Source of the DNA: Capitella teleta
Lineage: Eukaryota > Annelida > Polychaeta > Capitellidae
DNA length: 64,000 nt
Direction: 5' to 3'
Assembly (NCBI GenBank): GCA_000328365.1
Contig: KB295955.1
Span: 59,935 to 123,934 of the forward strand
Part shown: positions 35,338-47,100 of the stretch, piece after piece
Layout of the letters: each line of letters opens with the position of its first letter
Position numbering within the stretch: position 1 is the stretch's first letter
The notes under the pieces: generated by a model
What the model saw: the letters and a program-made list of their open reading frames with translations, nothing else
Database searches by the model: none
Told to the model about the DNA's origin: nothing
Position numbers and translations under genes: made by a program

Positions 35338-35503
35338 TTCTTTCATCCATTGATAAAATAATGTCGGCTGTGGGCAATTTTATTTCAATGTAAAATTGAA
35401 TAAATGTGTTTGGTGTATGGAAAACTTTGTTTTTTTTTCTTGCAAAGCTTAGTGGATTACAATGAATTGTTTCATGTTTATCTTAGTTGTAAACAAAAGC
35501 AAT

Positions 35504-35509
35504 TTATTC
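35504..35509 (-). terminator. Poly(A) signal overlapping the stop codon of the membrane-protein gene
   Basis: On the minus strand the last bases read TGTTGAATAAATTG: TGA is the stop and AATAAA begins with the last base of the stop. If used, the 3' UTR is only about 20-30 nt. Confidence 0.65.
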
Positions 35510-36611
35510 AACATGAGGTTTCTGGCTCAGCATTTTCGCGTTCTTTGTGATGCTGCTTGAGGAAGTGGATGTAGCTGGGTTTCCTGAAGAAGCGGGTGCT
35601 TTGCAAGGCACTGAGGAAGCAGTCAGCACGCACCCCGTGTTCTTTACGCTCCACTGGGCGGTACAGCTTCAGCCCTTCTCTCAAGAGTAACGCACCTTCA
35701 TGTAGAGCCACCCGCACGTGGTCCTCGAGGATGCGATGTCTCAAAGACTGCATCTGAGACGCCAGCATCCGAGAAAGTGTAGTGAAGGCAACCAGAAGCA
35801 GAACATTGCTAAGCAGCGTCCAGGGTTGTTGCTGGGTCAGGTGCAGGATGACGTAAGCGGCAATGTTGAAGAGGATGCTTAGAGCGGTCAGGGCCGCATA
35901 GCTCCACTGCCTGTGCCGGAGGTCTGACCCAGAGGAACCATCATCGCCAAGGTCAACTCTAGCCAGGTCAGCGCTGAGCTCATTGTAGATGGCACGAATT
36001 AAGCCGAAGCGAGCGAGGATGTTGCTGCAGGTCACGATCATCTCCAGGCTGGACACGACGCTGTGAAACACGTGGTCAGAGTGCGATATGAGCAGCACAC
36101 GGATGATGCCCATGACCATGACCATGACCTTGGTACTCAGCAGGAAGGCTTCGCTGATCAGGCATCGCAGCACGAACTTGGTCGGCGTCTGTTTCGCCGT
36201 TGAAGCACAGCATGGTGAACACCCTCCGACGCGGCTTTCGGCTGAGGCGCGCTTCATCTGGTCACCCCTGTCCACGCGATATCTGGTGACGTAGGAAGCG
36301 AAGGCCAGTCCCTCCCTCCCAAGTACGACGACGCCATCCTCTGGCCCCAGGATATCTGGCTGCAAAGGCGGAGAATCATTAATGGTCTGCAGCACTTCAG
36401 ATCTAGTTCGGAGACTGGACGTCCTCTTCTGTTGGGGCGGTGCTAGGTCTCTTCGAACCGGAACCGCAGCGGACGCTGATCTCTGCAAGGGATGTTGTCC
36501 AATGTGCGCTGTTGACCGCGAATGACGCTGCAGTGAATCGCCTGGGTAATTATCCCTAGAGATCGTGTCCACCACGTCTGGTTGCTGAGAGCAGTTATAA
36601 GTGCCGTGCAT
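35508..36611 (-). CDS. Unrecognised multi-pass membrane protein
   Basis: 367 residues from ATG 36609-36611, with an in-frame stop just upstream, so the frame is complete as a single exon. The first 140 residues are Ser/Arg/Gln-rich and probably cytosolic and disordered. Four hydrophobic segments follow at about 151-175, 183-205, 237-257 and 264-284. The C-terminal 80 residues are charged and helical (RHRILEDHVRVALHEGALLL) and then basic. I recognise no family. The region 36443-36611 is open in a second frame that extends upstream to about 36703, and a hydrophobic stretch (VPFILHVVCACGVYY) occurs in a third frame near 36690-36740, so an upstream exon may replace the first residues. The AATAAA poly(A) signal overlaps the stop codon. 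Confidence 0.7.
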   Translation of the reverse strand: MHGTYNCSQQPDVVDTISRDNYPGDSLQRHSRSTAHIGQHPLQRSASAAVPVRRDLAPPQQKRTSSLRTRSEVLQTINDSPPLQPDILGPEDGVVVLGREGLAFASYVTRYRVDRGDQMKRASAESRVGGCSPCCASTAKQTPTKFVLRCLISEAFLLSTKVMVMVMGIIRVLLISHSDHVFHSVVSSLEMIVTCSNILARFGLIRAIYNELSADLARVDLGDDGSSGSDLRHRQWSYAALTALSILFNIAAYVILHLTQQQPWTLLSNVLLLVAFTTLSRMLASQMQSLRHRILEDHVRVALHEGALLLREGLKLYRPVERKEHGVRADCFLSALQSTRFFRKPSYIHFLKQHHKERENAEPETSC

Positions 36612-38900
36612 TTCGCTTCATCAAGTGGCCGAGGTAAACAATCCAAGAGAGTCGTGTTGTGTTCCTTCTCAGGTTTTATAATAAACGCCACAAGCACAAA
36701 CAACGTGCAATATGAATGGGACTATTGTCTTCAAGAGGAGAAGCTGTCCTTGTGCCGCCGAGTGATTGATGAGGCGAAACTCCCTGACTCTGAATCTCAA
36801 CTGTGCATCTGAACTATGAAGCATTGAAGCCGCCGCTTGATCGCTTGCAACCCCCGGATAGGCTTATATCCCACGGAAGACGGCGCCGACAAGTGGGGGG
36901 CACGTGGCGTACTCGTGGGGGTAACATTGTGGCCCTTCAGAAGGTTGTTGCTGCCGTGAGATCAACTTATCATATATCGATGCGAAATCCATCCGCGAAA
37001 TCGAAATGTGTGTGTTACAGAGAATCAGCAATTGAAGAAGAAGAAGGAGAAGCTGCAAATAGCACTGCATATTATCATTATTATGTATACTATACATGTA
37101 CTGTACGTGTCCTGCCTGGTTTATCGGGGATAAATACATGTATATGATACAGTGCATCTATCTATTCGCACCGGTATCAACGTAATACATCATCCACAAG
37201 ATATGTGAAGATATGCGTGGTCGTAAATTGCGACCGACCGTGTATGTAGGCCAATACATGTAGCACTTTACGTCTGGACAACAAAAATGCTTTGAATGGC
37301 CATAAAATACCACGTACAAAGTAGCACAAGGACTTGTACAATCAGTGGGGAATCCGAGGGGGCAGCAGTCGATGGGCGTAAACTGCTGGAACTCGGACGC
37401 CGTTCCATAAACAAAGCTCTTGTTGCTGCTGTTCGTCTCAATGCAGAGGCCAATGGCGTCCATTTCGCTTGTAAACACAATTGGCGCGTGTTCATTCCGT
37501 TTGTATACCTCAATTATCAGAACAGTATGTTCTCAGGGGTTCTTCCTTACTCGTTCGTTCTTAAGAGCTTGTATGCCCACACAGTACAACACATTGTAAT
37601 GTAGTACTAGTTATTTAATACCCGGTGTCAGTGAGTGGACGAAGGAAGTGTGCTAGTATTTAAGCAGCAGATTTGATAAGGCATCAAATTCTCAGTATCA
37701 AAATGGCCGACGAGGAAACTCCGCTGGTTACAGCCTTTTAACAATGGAAACTTCGGTATTTCGCAGAACTCAATAATTAATTGTCAATAAATGTTTATTC
37801 TGATCGATTTTGTGGAAATGTCATAACATATAACACAATCATCCTCTATTTTTGAAAGTTGAAAGTTTGAAAGTTGAAAATTATTTATTTATATACAACT
37901 GATATTTACATAAATGTGATGTGGAGGGCTGGACCGCCGAAGCAGTATCCGCTCTTTATTTTTTTATTTATCTTGTTTTCCTTTAAATATTGAATTATTA
38001 AATCTGTATTTGCCTTTATAGTTATATGAAACAATTAAACATAGTCTTTCACTGTAATAAAAGTTCGTTTCTTCCTGTTCATATATAATTATTGGCTGCT
38101 GTAAACACCGTCAGTGCGGGCGCTCCGTTTCATCCCTCGAATTTTCTAGGTTTTAGCAAACCGAATCTCATCCCACCTCTGGTCTTCCGAGTCTTCGCTT
38201 TACGCAGCCCGGGAGGCGATTTTGTGTTACAGCTCCAGCCCTTTGCTCTGCATGTCCTTGAAAAAAAAAAAATGAATGTTGAACAATTATGTCGAAAGTA
38301 CAATGTAATCTCTTGATCGTACTTCTGACTATGAAAAGTATGTGTATCCACGGGCAACGGTGTGCAAGGCTCTATTTCTGAGAAGAGGCGCCTCTTAATT
38401 TGTTTGGGACGATTTCGGGCCAAATCACAGAATAAACTAAATTATGCCAGTATCAAAAGCAAACGCGCGAGTGAGCTAAACAAAGACCAGTCCCCCCCCA
38501 AAAAAAAAACCCCAAAACCCCACCGAACCCCCCCCCCCCGAAAAAAAAAAAAAAAAAAAAAAAAAACTAAGCAAAAACAAATAACAAACAACAGAAACAG
38601 CAACAAAAACATCAACAATGTTTCATTCGACTCAATTGATTTTAATTTTGATGTTCAAACATATTATTGCATAATTTCATTGGTGTTTATGATAATTTGC
38701 TTTATCGATATGAAGACAGGCGGGATAAAGACATGATTGTGTAATTCATGGGCTAGCTAGCACATTACAGCAGTGCATTATTGCAGCGTATAAAGTTATA
38801 AACACCTGCAGAGAATTTGAGAGATCGCGCGAATGTGCGTGCATGAAATGTACCACTCCAACGCATTGAGAGCAGCGCACACTGTCAGCTGAGTTCGGCT
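36612..38900. other. Intergenic DNA with possible first exons
   Basis: 36600-37480 is GC-richer. A minus-strand frame with ATG near 37464 reads MDAIGLCIETNSSNKSFVYG and runs to a donor-like GTACGT (about 37313); it might be an upstream exon of the membrane-protein gene. On the plus strand, AAAATGGCCGACGAGG at about 37700 would start MADEETPL and then stop or splice at once. None is supported by a second exon. 38500-38570 is C/A low-complexity. Confidence 0.3.
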
Positions 38901-38933
38901 TTCGCTGGTTCCCTGGTCAGATGAATACATGTA
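38901..38933 (+). mobile_element. Left end of a TTCACTGG-family MITE, truncated
   Basis: TTCGCTGGTTCCCTGGTCAG and the following GATGAATAC match the left half of 20007-20069. The right half is missing because another element begins at 38934. Confidence 0.6.
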
Positions 38934-39490
38934 CTGGGTATTATTAAAGATTCTAGAGCTTCGCCGGCGAAGCTATAGGATCTTATAATTTGGTCATATG
39001 TTCGGCACCCCAGCAATGGTGACCCGCATGATTCACGGCTGGTCGCCTTTCCGTCTTCTGTGACGCTTCAAGTCTGTTTGGGAAATAATGAATGAGATCT
39101 GTGGACCCAATCAAAGATTCTCTATCAAGGTGGATGCGCGTCTCAGCTTTCAGACCGCTCTGCTGCTGTGCACAAAGATTCTCTATCAGAGTATCTCTGG
39201 ACCCAATCGCTTTTACACAGAATCAGGACGAATTCGGCTGCAATCATAACGTACGCAAAACATGCACCGAAATTCGAACGTGGCCGAAGTTATATTTAAA
39301 AGCAAAACAACCCATTGTGATGTTCATTGATTTTCAATGTAATGATTGTAGTCGGTCAATTAAGTAGGACCAGAACGTTCACTGGGGTTTAGGAGTTTTG
39401 CAGTTTTATTTGGGCAAAAATGGTATGAGCAGAAGCTGTTTTTGAACCATGCTTGAACCATGCAGCTCTAGAATCTTTGATAATACCCAG
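38934..39490. mobile_element. Non-autonomous DNA element with 27-bp terminal inverted repeats
   Basis: Left end 38934-38960 and right end 39464-39490 are reverse complements at 26 of 27 positions (CTGGGTATTATYAAAGATTC followed by TAGAGCT). The 557-bp body has no transposase frame and contains a perfect 18-bp palindrome just inside the left end (AGCTTCGCCGGCGAAGCT) and two internal copies of CAAAGATTCTCTATCA. The target duplication is not clear. Confidence 0.8.
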
Positions 39491-40343
39491 CAATAGAAAA
39501 ACATTACATAAAACTATCTAAATGAGAGGATTATAAAAAGAATTTATAATTTACACTATACATCANATTTGTTAATTAAAAAAAAGTCGATATTTCTAAN
39601 NNNNNNNNNNNNNNNNNNNNNNNNNNNNNNNNNNNNNNNNNNNNNNNNNNNNNNNNNNNNNNNNNNNNNNNNNNNNNNNNNNNNNNNNNNNNNNNNNNNN
39701 NNNNNNNNNNNNNNNNNNNNNNNNNNNNNNNNNNNNNNNNNNNNNNNNNNNNNNNNNNNNNNNNNNNNNNNNNNNNNNNNNNNNNNNNNNNNNNNNNNNN
39801 NNNNNNNNNNNNNNNNNNNNNNNNNNNNNNNNNNNNNNNNNNNNNNNNNNNNNNNNNNNNNNNNNNNNNNNNNNNNNNNNNNNNNNNNNNNNNNNNNNNN
39901 NNNNNNNNNNNNNNNNNNNNNNNNNNNNNNNNNNNNNNNNNNNNNNNNNNNNNNNNNNNNNNNNNNNNNNNNNNNNNNNNNNNNNNNNNNNNNNNNNNNN
40001 NNNNNNNNNNNNNNNNNNNNNNNNNNTTTTGACTAGAAGTTAAGCACCGGTATAGCCGAAATGAGGTCAAACGATTGGATGTAGAGGTTGAGCAAAACAG
40101 GTCTGGGTAAAAAAGTACAAAAGTTGGAGACATTCTGGGTGACTGCTATGAGATAAAAGTTAACTGCAGGCAATCGCAGATCGAGTAAAATTGCTACATG
40201 TAATCCTGTTTGCGAATGGATGATGCATAGCTCTTATTCACTTGGTCCAACTATGTCGTTCTTTCATATTCAGGAAAAGAATAAGACTGCAAAACAATTC
40301 ATAAAGAACAAAGGCCAATCCGCACGCAAGGTCAATAAATAAT
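39491..40343. other. Intergenic DNA around an assembly gap
   Basis: Positions 39600-40026 are 427 unknown bases (N), with an isolated N at 39566. Any frame crossing the gap is meaningless. The flanks show nothing recognisable. Confidence 0.9.
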
Positions 40344-40349
40344 TTTATT
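40344..40349 (-). terminator. APC: APC poly(A) signal
   Basis: AATAAA on the minus strand about 760 nt after the APC stop. The intervening 3' UTR is AU-rich with poly(U)/poly(A) stretches near 40475-40690. Confidence 0.6.
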
Positions 40350-41112
40350 GCAATATCTTTCTTCAAAGAATTTGATATTTTTTTCTTAAAAAACCACAAA
40401 TTCCACACAGGTCAGATTTAAAAAACACTTTCGAAGAACGGAATCACACAGAAGAACAATACACGGACATTCACATTATATCATAATAAAAAAAAAAGAA
40501 AGAAAAGAAGCAACACAAATTTAAAAAATAAAAATACATATGTATTAGATGTAAACTTTAGTAGCTAACACAGCACTGGTTCTACACAGGTCGGTTTTAT
40601 TGTTTTGCATCGAGAGGAGAAATAACGAATACAACGGTAATGAGAAAAGAAGAAAAAAAAAAAAAAAATACAGAAAAAAATAAAAATAAAATTAAACGTA
40701 AAAGAATGGGAGAGATCGCAGCACATAATGATTCTGATGGAATGCAATGTTGAAGATATTTTTTGGGGGTTTAAATAACAAACCCTTTTTTGATACACAG
40801 GGTTCGTTCATTGCATAAGGGCCAGCAAATACGTCATCATGATGAAAATTAAAAGCTAAAACGTTTGACACAAGGTTTTTGATTACATATTCCAAGGGTG
40901 GGAAGAGCAGCGAATGAATGAATGTTTAGCCTTTTTATACAGCAGCAGATATGGTTTGCATTGTCAAAATAGGCACATATTATACACATAGAGAGAGCTA
41001 TGGTATGGGGGGTTTATAAATACTCAAATATACAGATATGAACACCTTCTGTGTAGCAATACCTTCAAAGGGAGAGTGGATGAATGACTAGATGATCAGC
41101 AGCAGTTGCAGC
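40350..41112 (-). other. APC: APC 3' UTR
   Basis: AU-rich sequence between the APC stop codon and its probable poly(A) signal; no open frame of note. Confidence 0.6.
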
Positions 41113-44100
41113 TTAGACGGTTGTCACAAGGACTTTCTTTCCATCTCCTGACGCAGCCTCGTCTGCAGATTCTTCACTGTGAACACTTGTTAAGTACGAG
41201 CGGCGCCTGCGAGCGAGCAACATCTCCGTTTTGGTCAAGTGCTTCAGGGAGGGTGAGCCGAGGGGACTCGGTTGCTCAGTGCTCTCCCCGTCAGCTTTAG
41301 ATGGTCCTTTGTAGTTGAAAGGGGGCACAATGGCCTGACTTCGAGTGGGACTGCCCAGAGGACTGCCGTTGGAGAAGACCACCTTCGGAGGCTCACTATT
41401 CTCATCAGCCTTGGACTCTTGCGTCTTGGCCCCTTTGTTGCTTTTGCCATCTCTCCTCCACAGACTGAAGCCTTTCTTCTTGGGTGCTGGGATCTCTGAG
41501 GACGTTTCAGATTTGCTGCTGCTTTGTGATGTCTCCTTTTTGGCCTTGTCAGCAGCATCTCCACCTTGCAGTCGTTTGAACAGACTTAACGACTTCTTCA
41601 CAGGTTTTGACGGTTTCTCTGGTTTCGTCTTCTCTGTGGTCTTCAGCTCTGCAGGAAGCGTAGCGGCCTTCCAAGCTGAGTTGCGGGGCGGCAGAGGCGG
41701 AGGCATTTTTTTGGCGCTGTCTGTGGAGGGAGCCGTGGTTTCTGAAGCAGCACTGCGGCTGTCAGTGGAAGACAAGGTGTCTGTGCATACATCTGAGCCA
41801 ATCACATCATCAACCGAAGTTTCCTCGGGAGCAAGCTTCAGCTCTTTTCCAACCTCCAATTTGTCATAAGTGGCACTGCGTGAGATGCCAAGAAGCTCCG
41901 GCTCCTTAATCTGCTCTGCTAGTTTCTTTGGTTTCGGTTTCACTTGAGGAACTTTCTTGACATTGCTCTCACTTTCAGGGTCCTTCTTCCACAAACCAGC
42001 TATTTTACTGACGGCAGGTTTCTTGCCGGCCCCACTGCCATTTAACATGGGTTTAGGCAGCTTCTTGGGAGGCTCCTTGTTGGCAGGAGACCCTCCAGCT
42101 GAGGTTGATCTAGAGGGTGCTGCTTTACCAGGAGGTGAGCCTTTCTTAGGACTGATCTGAGCCTCACCTTTCGCAGCTGGCTTGCCTCTATTGGGAGTGC
42201 TGTTGTTCCTGGGGGGCAGAGCTGGGCGAGGGGGAGTGCGAGCTGCCCCATTGCCTGAGCTACGTAGACTGCCGGAACTACTCGTCTTGGTCAGGGAGGT
42301 GCCACTGGCTGACTTATTCAATGAAGCACCACTTGAAGAAGTCTTGATGGCTGAGTTGGAGGTGCGGTTTGCACTGGGAGACGCCTTGGAGATGCCGGTC
42401 TTGGCTTTGGAAGGGGACACTGTTACAGGCGATTTGAGCTTGGACAATTTGGACGCAGTGTCTGCTTTGGATTTAGGTAGTTCAGGTTTCTTCACAACGC
42501 TCTTCTCTTCCGTGTCATCAGGGCTGTCCACCAGGAAGTTGTACATCTCCAGGGTCTTGGACCAGTTTTCAGGTTCTGTGCTCAGAGAATTCCTGTTTGA
42601 ACTGTGCTCCTCCTGTTCAATTTTATCGTCAGACGTGATCAGTGGCACATTGACGGTGGGCGTGTCCTTCGTGAAAGTGTTCTGCTTGATCAAGGGACCT
42701 GGCCGCTCAACCTCAGCAGCCGATGTTTTGCGTTTACTCTCAGCCAATTTAGACGGCACAGCTATCTTGGATTTAGAAATAGACGTTGGCTTGGCAGGGG
42801 ATTTCCCAGTGACAGGTTTGCTTGCCATCTGAGAGGAAAGGCTGCTGGAACTGCCACGTGGTGACGGCATACCGCCTTCCTTCTTGGCCAGAGGCGACCT
42901 GGATGTCCCTTGTTTGGTAACCATCTTTGGAGGAGTTTTCTTGGCTCCCGGAGAGGAGTTCTGTTTGGAGTCATTCAGGCGTGCTTTCGTGACAGATATG
43001 TTGTTCCTTGGGCTGGCCAGACTGGTGCTGCGCTTAGGTAGAGTAGGCTTCACCGTTTTGGTCTTGTTCTGAGACGCAGCTGAAGCACTGGAGACAGGGT
43101 TTCTTGGTGCCGACAACGGCCGCCTCCTGCCGCGGATGGCCTTGGGTGCATTGTCCTGAACCACTGGCTTGTTGACGGGCTTCACGATTCGAGGCCCTTT
43201 GTGCTGCACCAAAGCAGACTCGGAAATGCTGGAGGCTTCATCAGAGCCGGCCTTCGAGCTCTGAGATTGCGTGTCATCATCGTCTGAGGGGTAATCATTT
43301 GAGACGAGGGAAAGCATATCGATGTGTTCATCGTTGAGCAAATCCTCGTCTAGCAGACTACAAGATCTCTCCATCTTTAATGAAAGTTCAGACAAGATGA
43401 TGTTTGCATTCTCCTCAAGGAGCATTTCATCTGAGTGAGTGAGCTCCTTGGGGAACGCTTCCTCCTGCAGGGTGGACTCATCCTTCATTGTGACGTCATT
43501 TGGCAGTTCATCAGGGGTCGTGATGGTGGACACCAGAGATGAACTCATCTCAGGGAAACTCTCCTTCATGATGTCAGTCATAGCATCCGATGACATCATT
43601 CCATCCAATGGTCTGCATCCCATAGTCAAGCTCTCAACAGACGCAGCTTTCTCTTTTGACAGAGTGATGACTGATTCGCTATCAGACATCTCTTCTCCCT
43701 CCTGTTCAATCACCTCTGCACACTTCTTGGCCTCAAGACAGAAAATCTTCTCAAATTCTTCGCTTTCAGTCATTTTCACAACCAATGCCTCCTCTTGCTC
43801 CTCCTCCTCCACCTCCTCCTCCTCTTCAACCGGTGTAGACTCGGTTTTTTCTTTCTCTGCTTGAGGCCCTTCCGCGTTTTTTGGCCAGGAGTCGCCCTCG
43901 TCCTCTCTTGAACTGGGGTGCGTGGCCCCTGAGCTGCCGCTAGGGCTTGCTCTGACCATGACTGGCTCTTTCTTTGATTTCTTCTTGCTCTTTGGGAGAG
44001 CAGAGTTGATGCACTCAGCAAGCAGAGCATCCTCAGTGTCATCAAAGCTTAGTGACTCCACACTCAGAGAACTGAGGGAACTGTTCTTGGAATCCTTGGT

Positions 44101-47100
44101 GAGTGCGCCCTGCGTGGCATCTCCTCTGCCCATTGTATGCTGGTTGGCTGCTTCTTCCAATTGTCCTTCCGTCTGTGCTTTGAGGTCGTTATGATCTTCA
44201 CTGTTGAGTGAGCTCAGAGAGGAGTTGCGTGAAATGCACGCAGGAGTGTCTTCCACAGCGAAGGTCCGGATCTGGTCATCAGAATGACGAGGTGCAGCTT
44301 CTTGTCGTCCCATTGGTGTGGACGTGCATGGCCCTGGTTTCTTACTGACTGGGGTCTTCAGCCTGGACACTGCAGGTAGGTTTGGCTTCTTGGCCTTGGC
44401 AGCACCTCTGGAGACAGCAGCATAGTCTTCTTCATCACAACTCAATGAACTCAGAGAATCATTCCTGGAGAATGAGACCGGAGTGCCTTCCATACCAAAG
44501 ACCCTGGGTGAATCGGAGGCAGCGTCATGGTAGGTGGTAGGGCCCTTGGCTTTAGCAGGAGTGGCTTTCACCTTCTCCATTGGCTCCCTGCTCACAGGAA
44601 CAGAATCCACAGAGAGATCACTGAGGGATGTTCTACGTGAGAAATTGATAGGAGTTCCTTCGACCGCGTACATCGTCACACTGTCAGTGATGTCCCCGTA
44701 TGCGGCTGGCCTTCCTGGAGGGTCTCTGGAGGGCTGTTGAGGCTTCTTGAATCCTTGCAAGGACTGCTTTTCTGGAACGTCTGCCCCCTCAGCCATGCGG
44801 TCCATGACCAGCTTCTTCTTGCTCTTTGGCATTGCAGCCTGAATGGCTTCAGAGAGCAGAGCTTCATCTCCACCAGACAAGGAGCTCAGGTCAGAAGCGT
44901 CATCATCAACATCATCCTTGATGGTAGGGAGGTCATTCTGATCTGGCATGCTGGCTCCATCTCCTGCTTTGTGTGAGTCAAGGCTGAGATCACTGAGCGA
45001 CCCAGTTGTGGAGAAGTTGTGAGGCGTGTCCTCAGTGGCGTACTTGATGGGCGTGTCATAGCCGCTCTGTGGTTCGCTGTCTTGGGGCCGAAGGACATGA
45101 GGCTTCGAGGCACGACTCATGGATCGGTTGGCAGGCATCTTCTGATCATCTGTTTGTGCCTTCAGGTGGCCATCAGAACCACTCTTCTTCACCTTACGAC
45201 TCGACTTGGTTGGCATCGCAAGACTGATGCACTCAGCCAAAATATTCTCCTCTCCCTCTGAGACGGAAAAATCGTCATCATCATCCTCAAGGTTGGTGAT
45301 CTCCAAGTCCTGCCTCTGGTTCTCAATGACAGTGTTCATTGTATCATTCATGTTGGCCTGCTCAGTGCTAAGTGGAGCAGCTTCTTCCTCTTCTTGACCA
45401 AGTGGGATACGCCTCAGTGAGGCTTCTTTCCTGATCATCACATCATCGTCATCAATGGTGAGAGCGCTGAGGCTGGTGGCGCAAGAGAAATCGCCCAGAG
45501 GAGAGCCTTCATCCGCAAAGTGCTGAGGACTGTCGTTGAAGAGCTTCCCTTGGGCTGGCTTCATGGGCATCGGTTTCTGCTGCTGCACCTGAGGCGGCTG
45601 CTTGTTGAGGGTTGTCTTCATGACTGGAGGAGGCCCTGCAACAAACTTGACAGGAGACTTCCTGAGTGATGGAGGGCTGTTTGGCATGGGTTCACTGGGA
45701 GAGGCAGGGAGATCACTCGGGGAAACCACTTCACTTTCCCTGCGGCTGTACTCACTGACCACAGAACTGTGCACTGAGTGGGCATCGCAGCTGCTGAGGG
45801 AACCAAGAGAGCTGCATCGAGAGAACATGAGGGGCGTCTCTTGCACTTGATGGTTGTCATCAAAGGTGACTGTCTTGCCGTTGCCTGGGGTTGAATTCAG
45901 AGTAGTGTTGGCGGAGGATGGCAAACTGGCGTCATGGGGCTTCAGGGTGACGTCGTTGTTGGTCAAGTTCAGACTGTCGTTCTCATCAATGCTCTGAAGA
46001 TGGCTTTCTGGTCGGCTGCTGGACGTCTGAGGGGAGCTGGTAGCAGTGGTGGCGTCAGCATCACAGCTGTGCAGACTGCTCAGGGAACTTGCGCGTGAGA
46101 AGCAGGTTGGAGTGCCCTCAGTGCAATACTGCCGCGCCTTCTCGCTGGGACTGCTGGTGTGTGTGCTGTTGTCATTGTATGAGTACAGGGAAGGAGGGTG
46201 ACTGGAGGAGGCTGACTCATCTGCCTGAGGGGGTGAAGCTGTGAAGGTAGGAGGGCTGCTGGACTTCTTTGTGATCACAGTGGAGCTTGTGTTCCTGTCC
46301 GTGCTATGGCTTCCGGTGCTGCTCATCAGCTCACTGTCTGCTTTGGTGGAAAGATTGAGAATTTCTGCCGGTTTTGGTGCAGTTAAAGGAGGAGGGGGGG
46401 CCTGCCTGTTGAGCTGCTTGTTGGCGCTGGTTAAGTCATTGATGGAGGTGGCGGTGGACATGAAATTGAGGGGAGTGCCTTCCGTGCAGAACGTTCGAAT
46501 CTGGTCGTCATCAAGAGCTTCCTCTTGCACGTAAACATTGGTAGACGACTCCTCAGGTTCAGTGAAACGTGTGCTGTAGTTTATGGGTTCCTCCTCAGCA
46601 CCTTCTTCTTGCTCGTCCTCTTCCTCTTCTTCAACCTCCTCAGCGTAACGCATTCCGTAGTTAGTGGGCTGATCTGTGTCTAAGTCTGTGATGGTGTATG
46701 ACGAAGGAGTGAACTGTTGCTGCTGCTGTTCTGCTTGCTGGATGCGGTTGGTGTTCGCTTTGTGGTTGCTGCGTTTTAAGCCTGCTGTGTTCTGAGAAAT
46801 GCTCTTAGCGTCCGCATAGCCATGCACTCCACCAACGTAGTTGTGCAGCTTAGCTGTGGGTTTGGTGAACGCAGAGCCAGTGCTGCTGCTTAACTGGTTG
46901 TTGGGACGCTGACTGCTGTGGCTGACTGTGGGTTCTGACTGAGTGGAAACCTGCGCCTCAGAATACTTGATGCTGTAGTTGATTGGTTCATCCTGATCAG
47001 GGTCCGGGAGATTCAAGTGAAGGTTCTCCATGCGCTGGGACAGGTGAGAGAAGTTCATGTGGTCTTTGGAATTATTCACAGCCTCAGGGTTTGAGGAGTA

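Noticed and set aside
39569-40133. Long open frames through the N block on both strands
   Set aside because: They consist almost entirely of unknown bases and carry no information.
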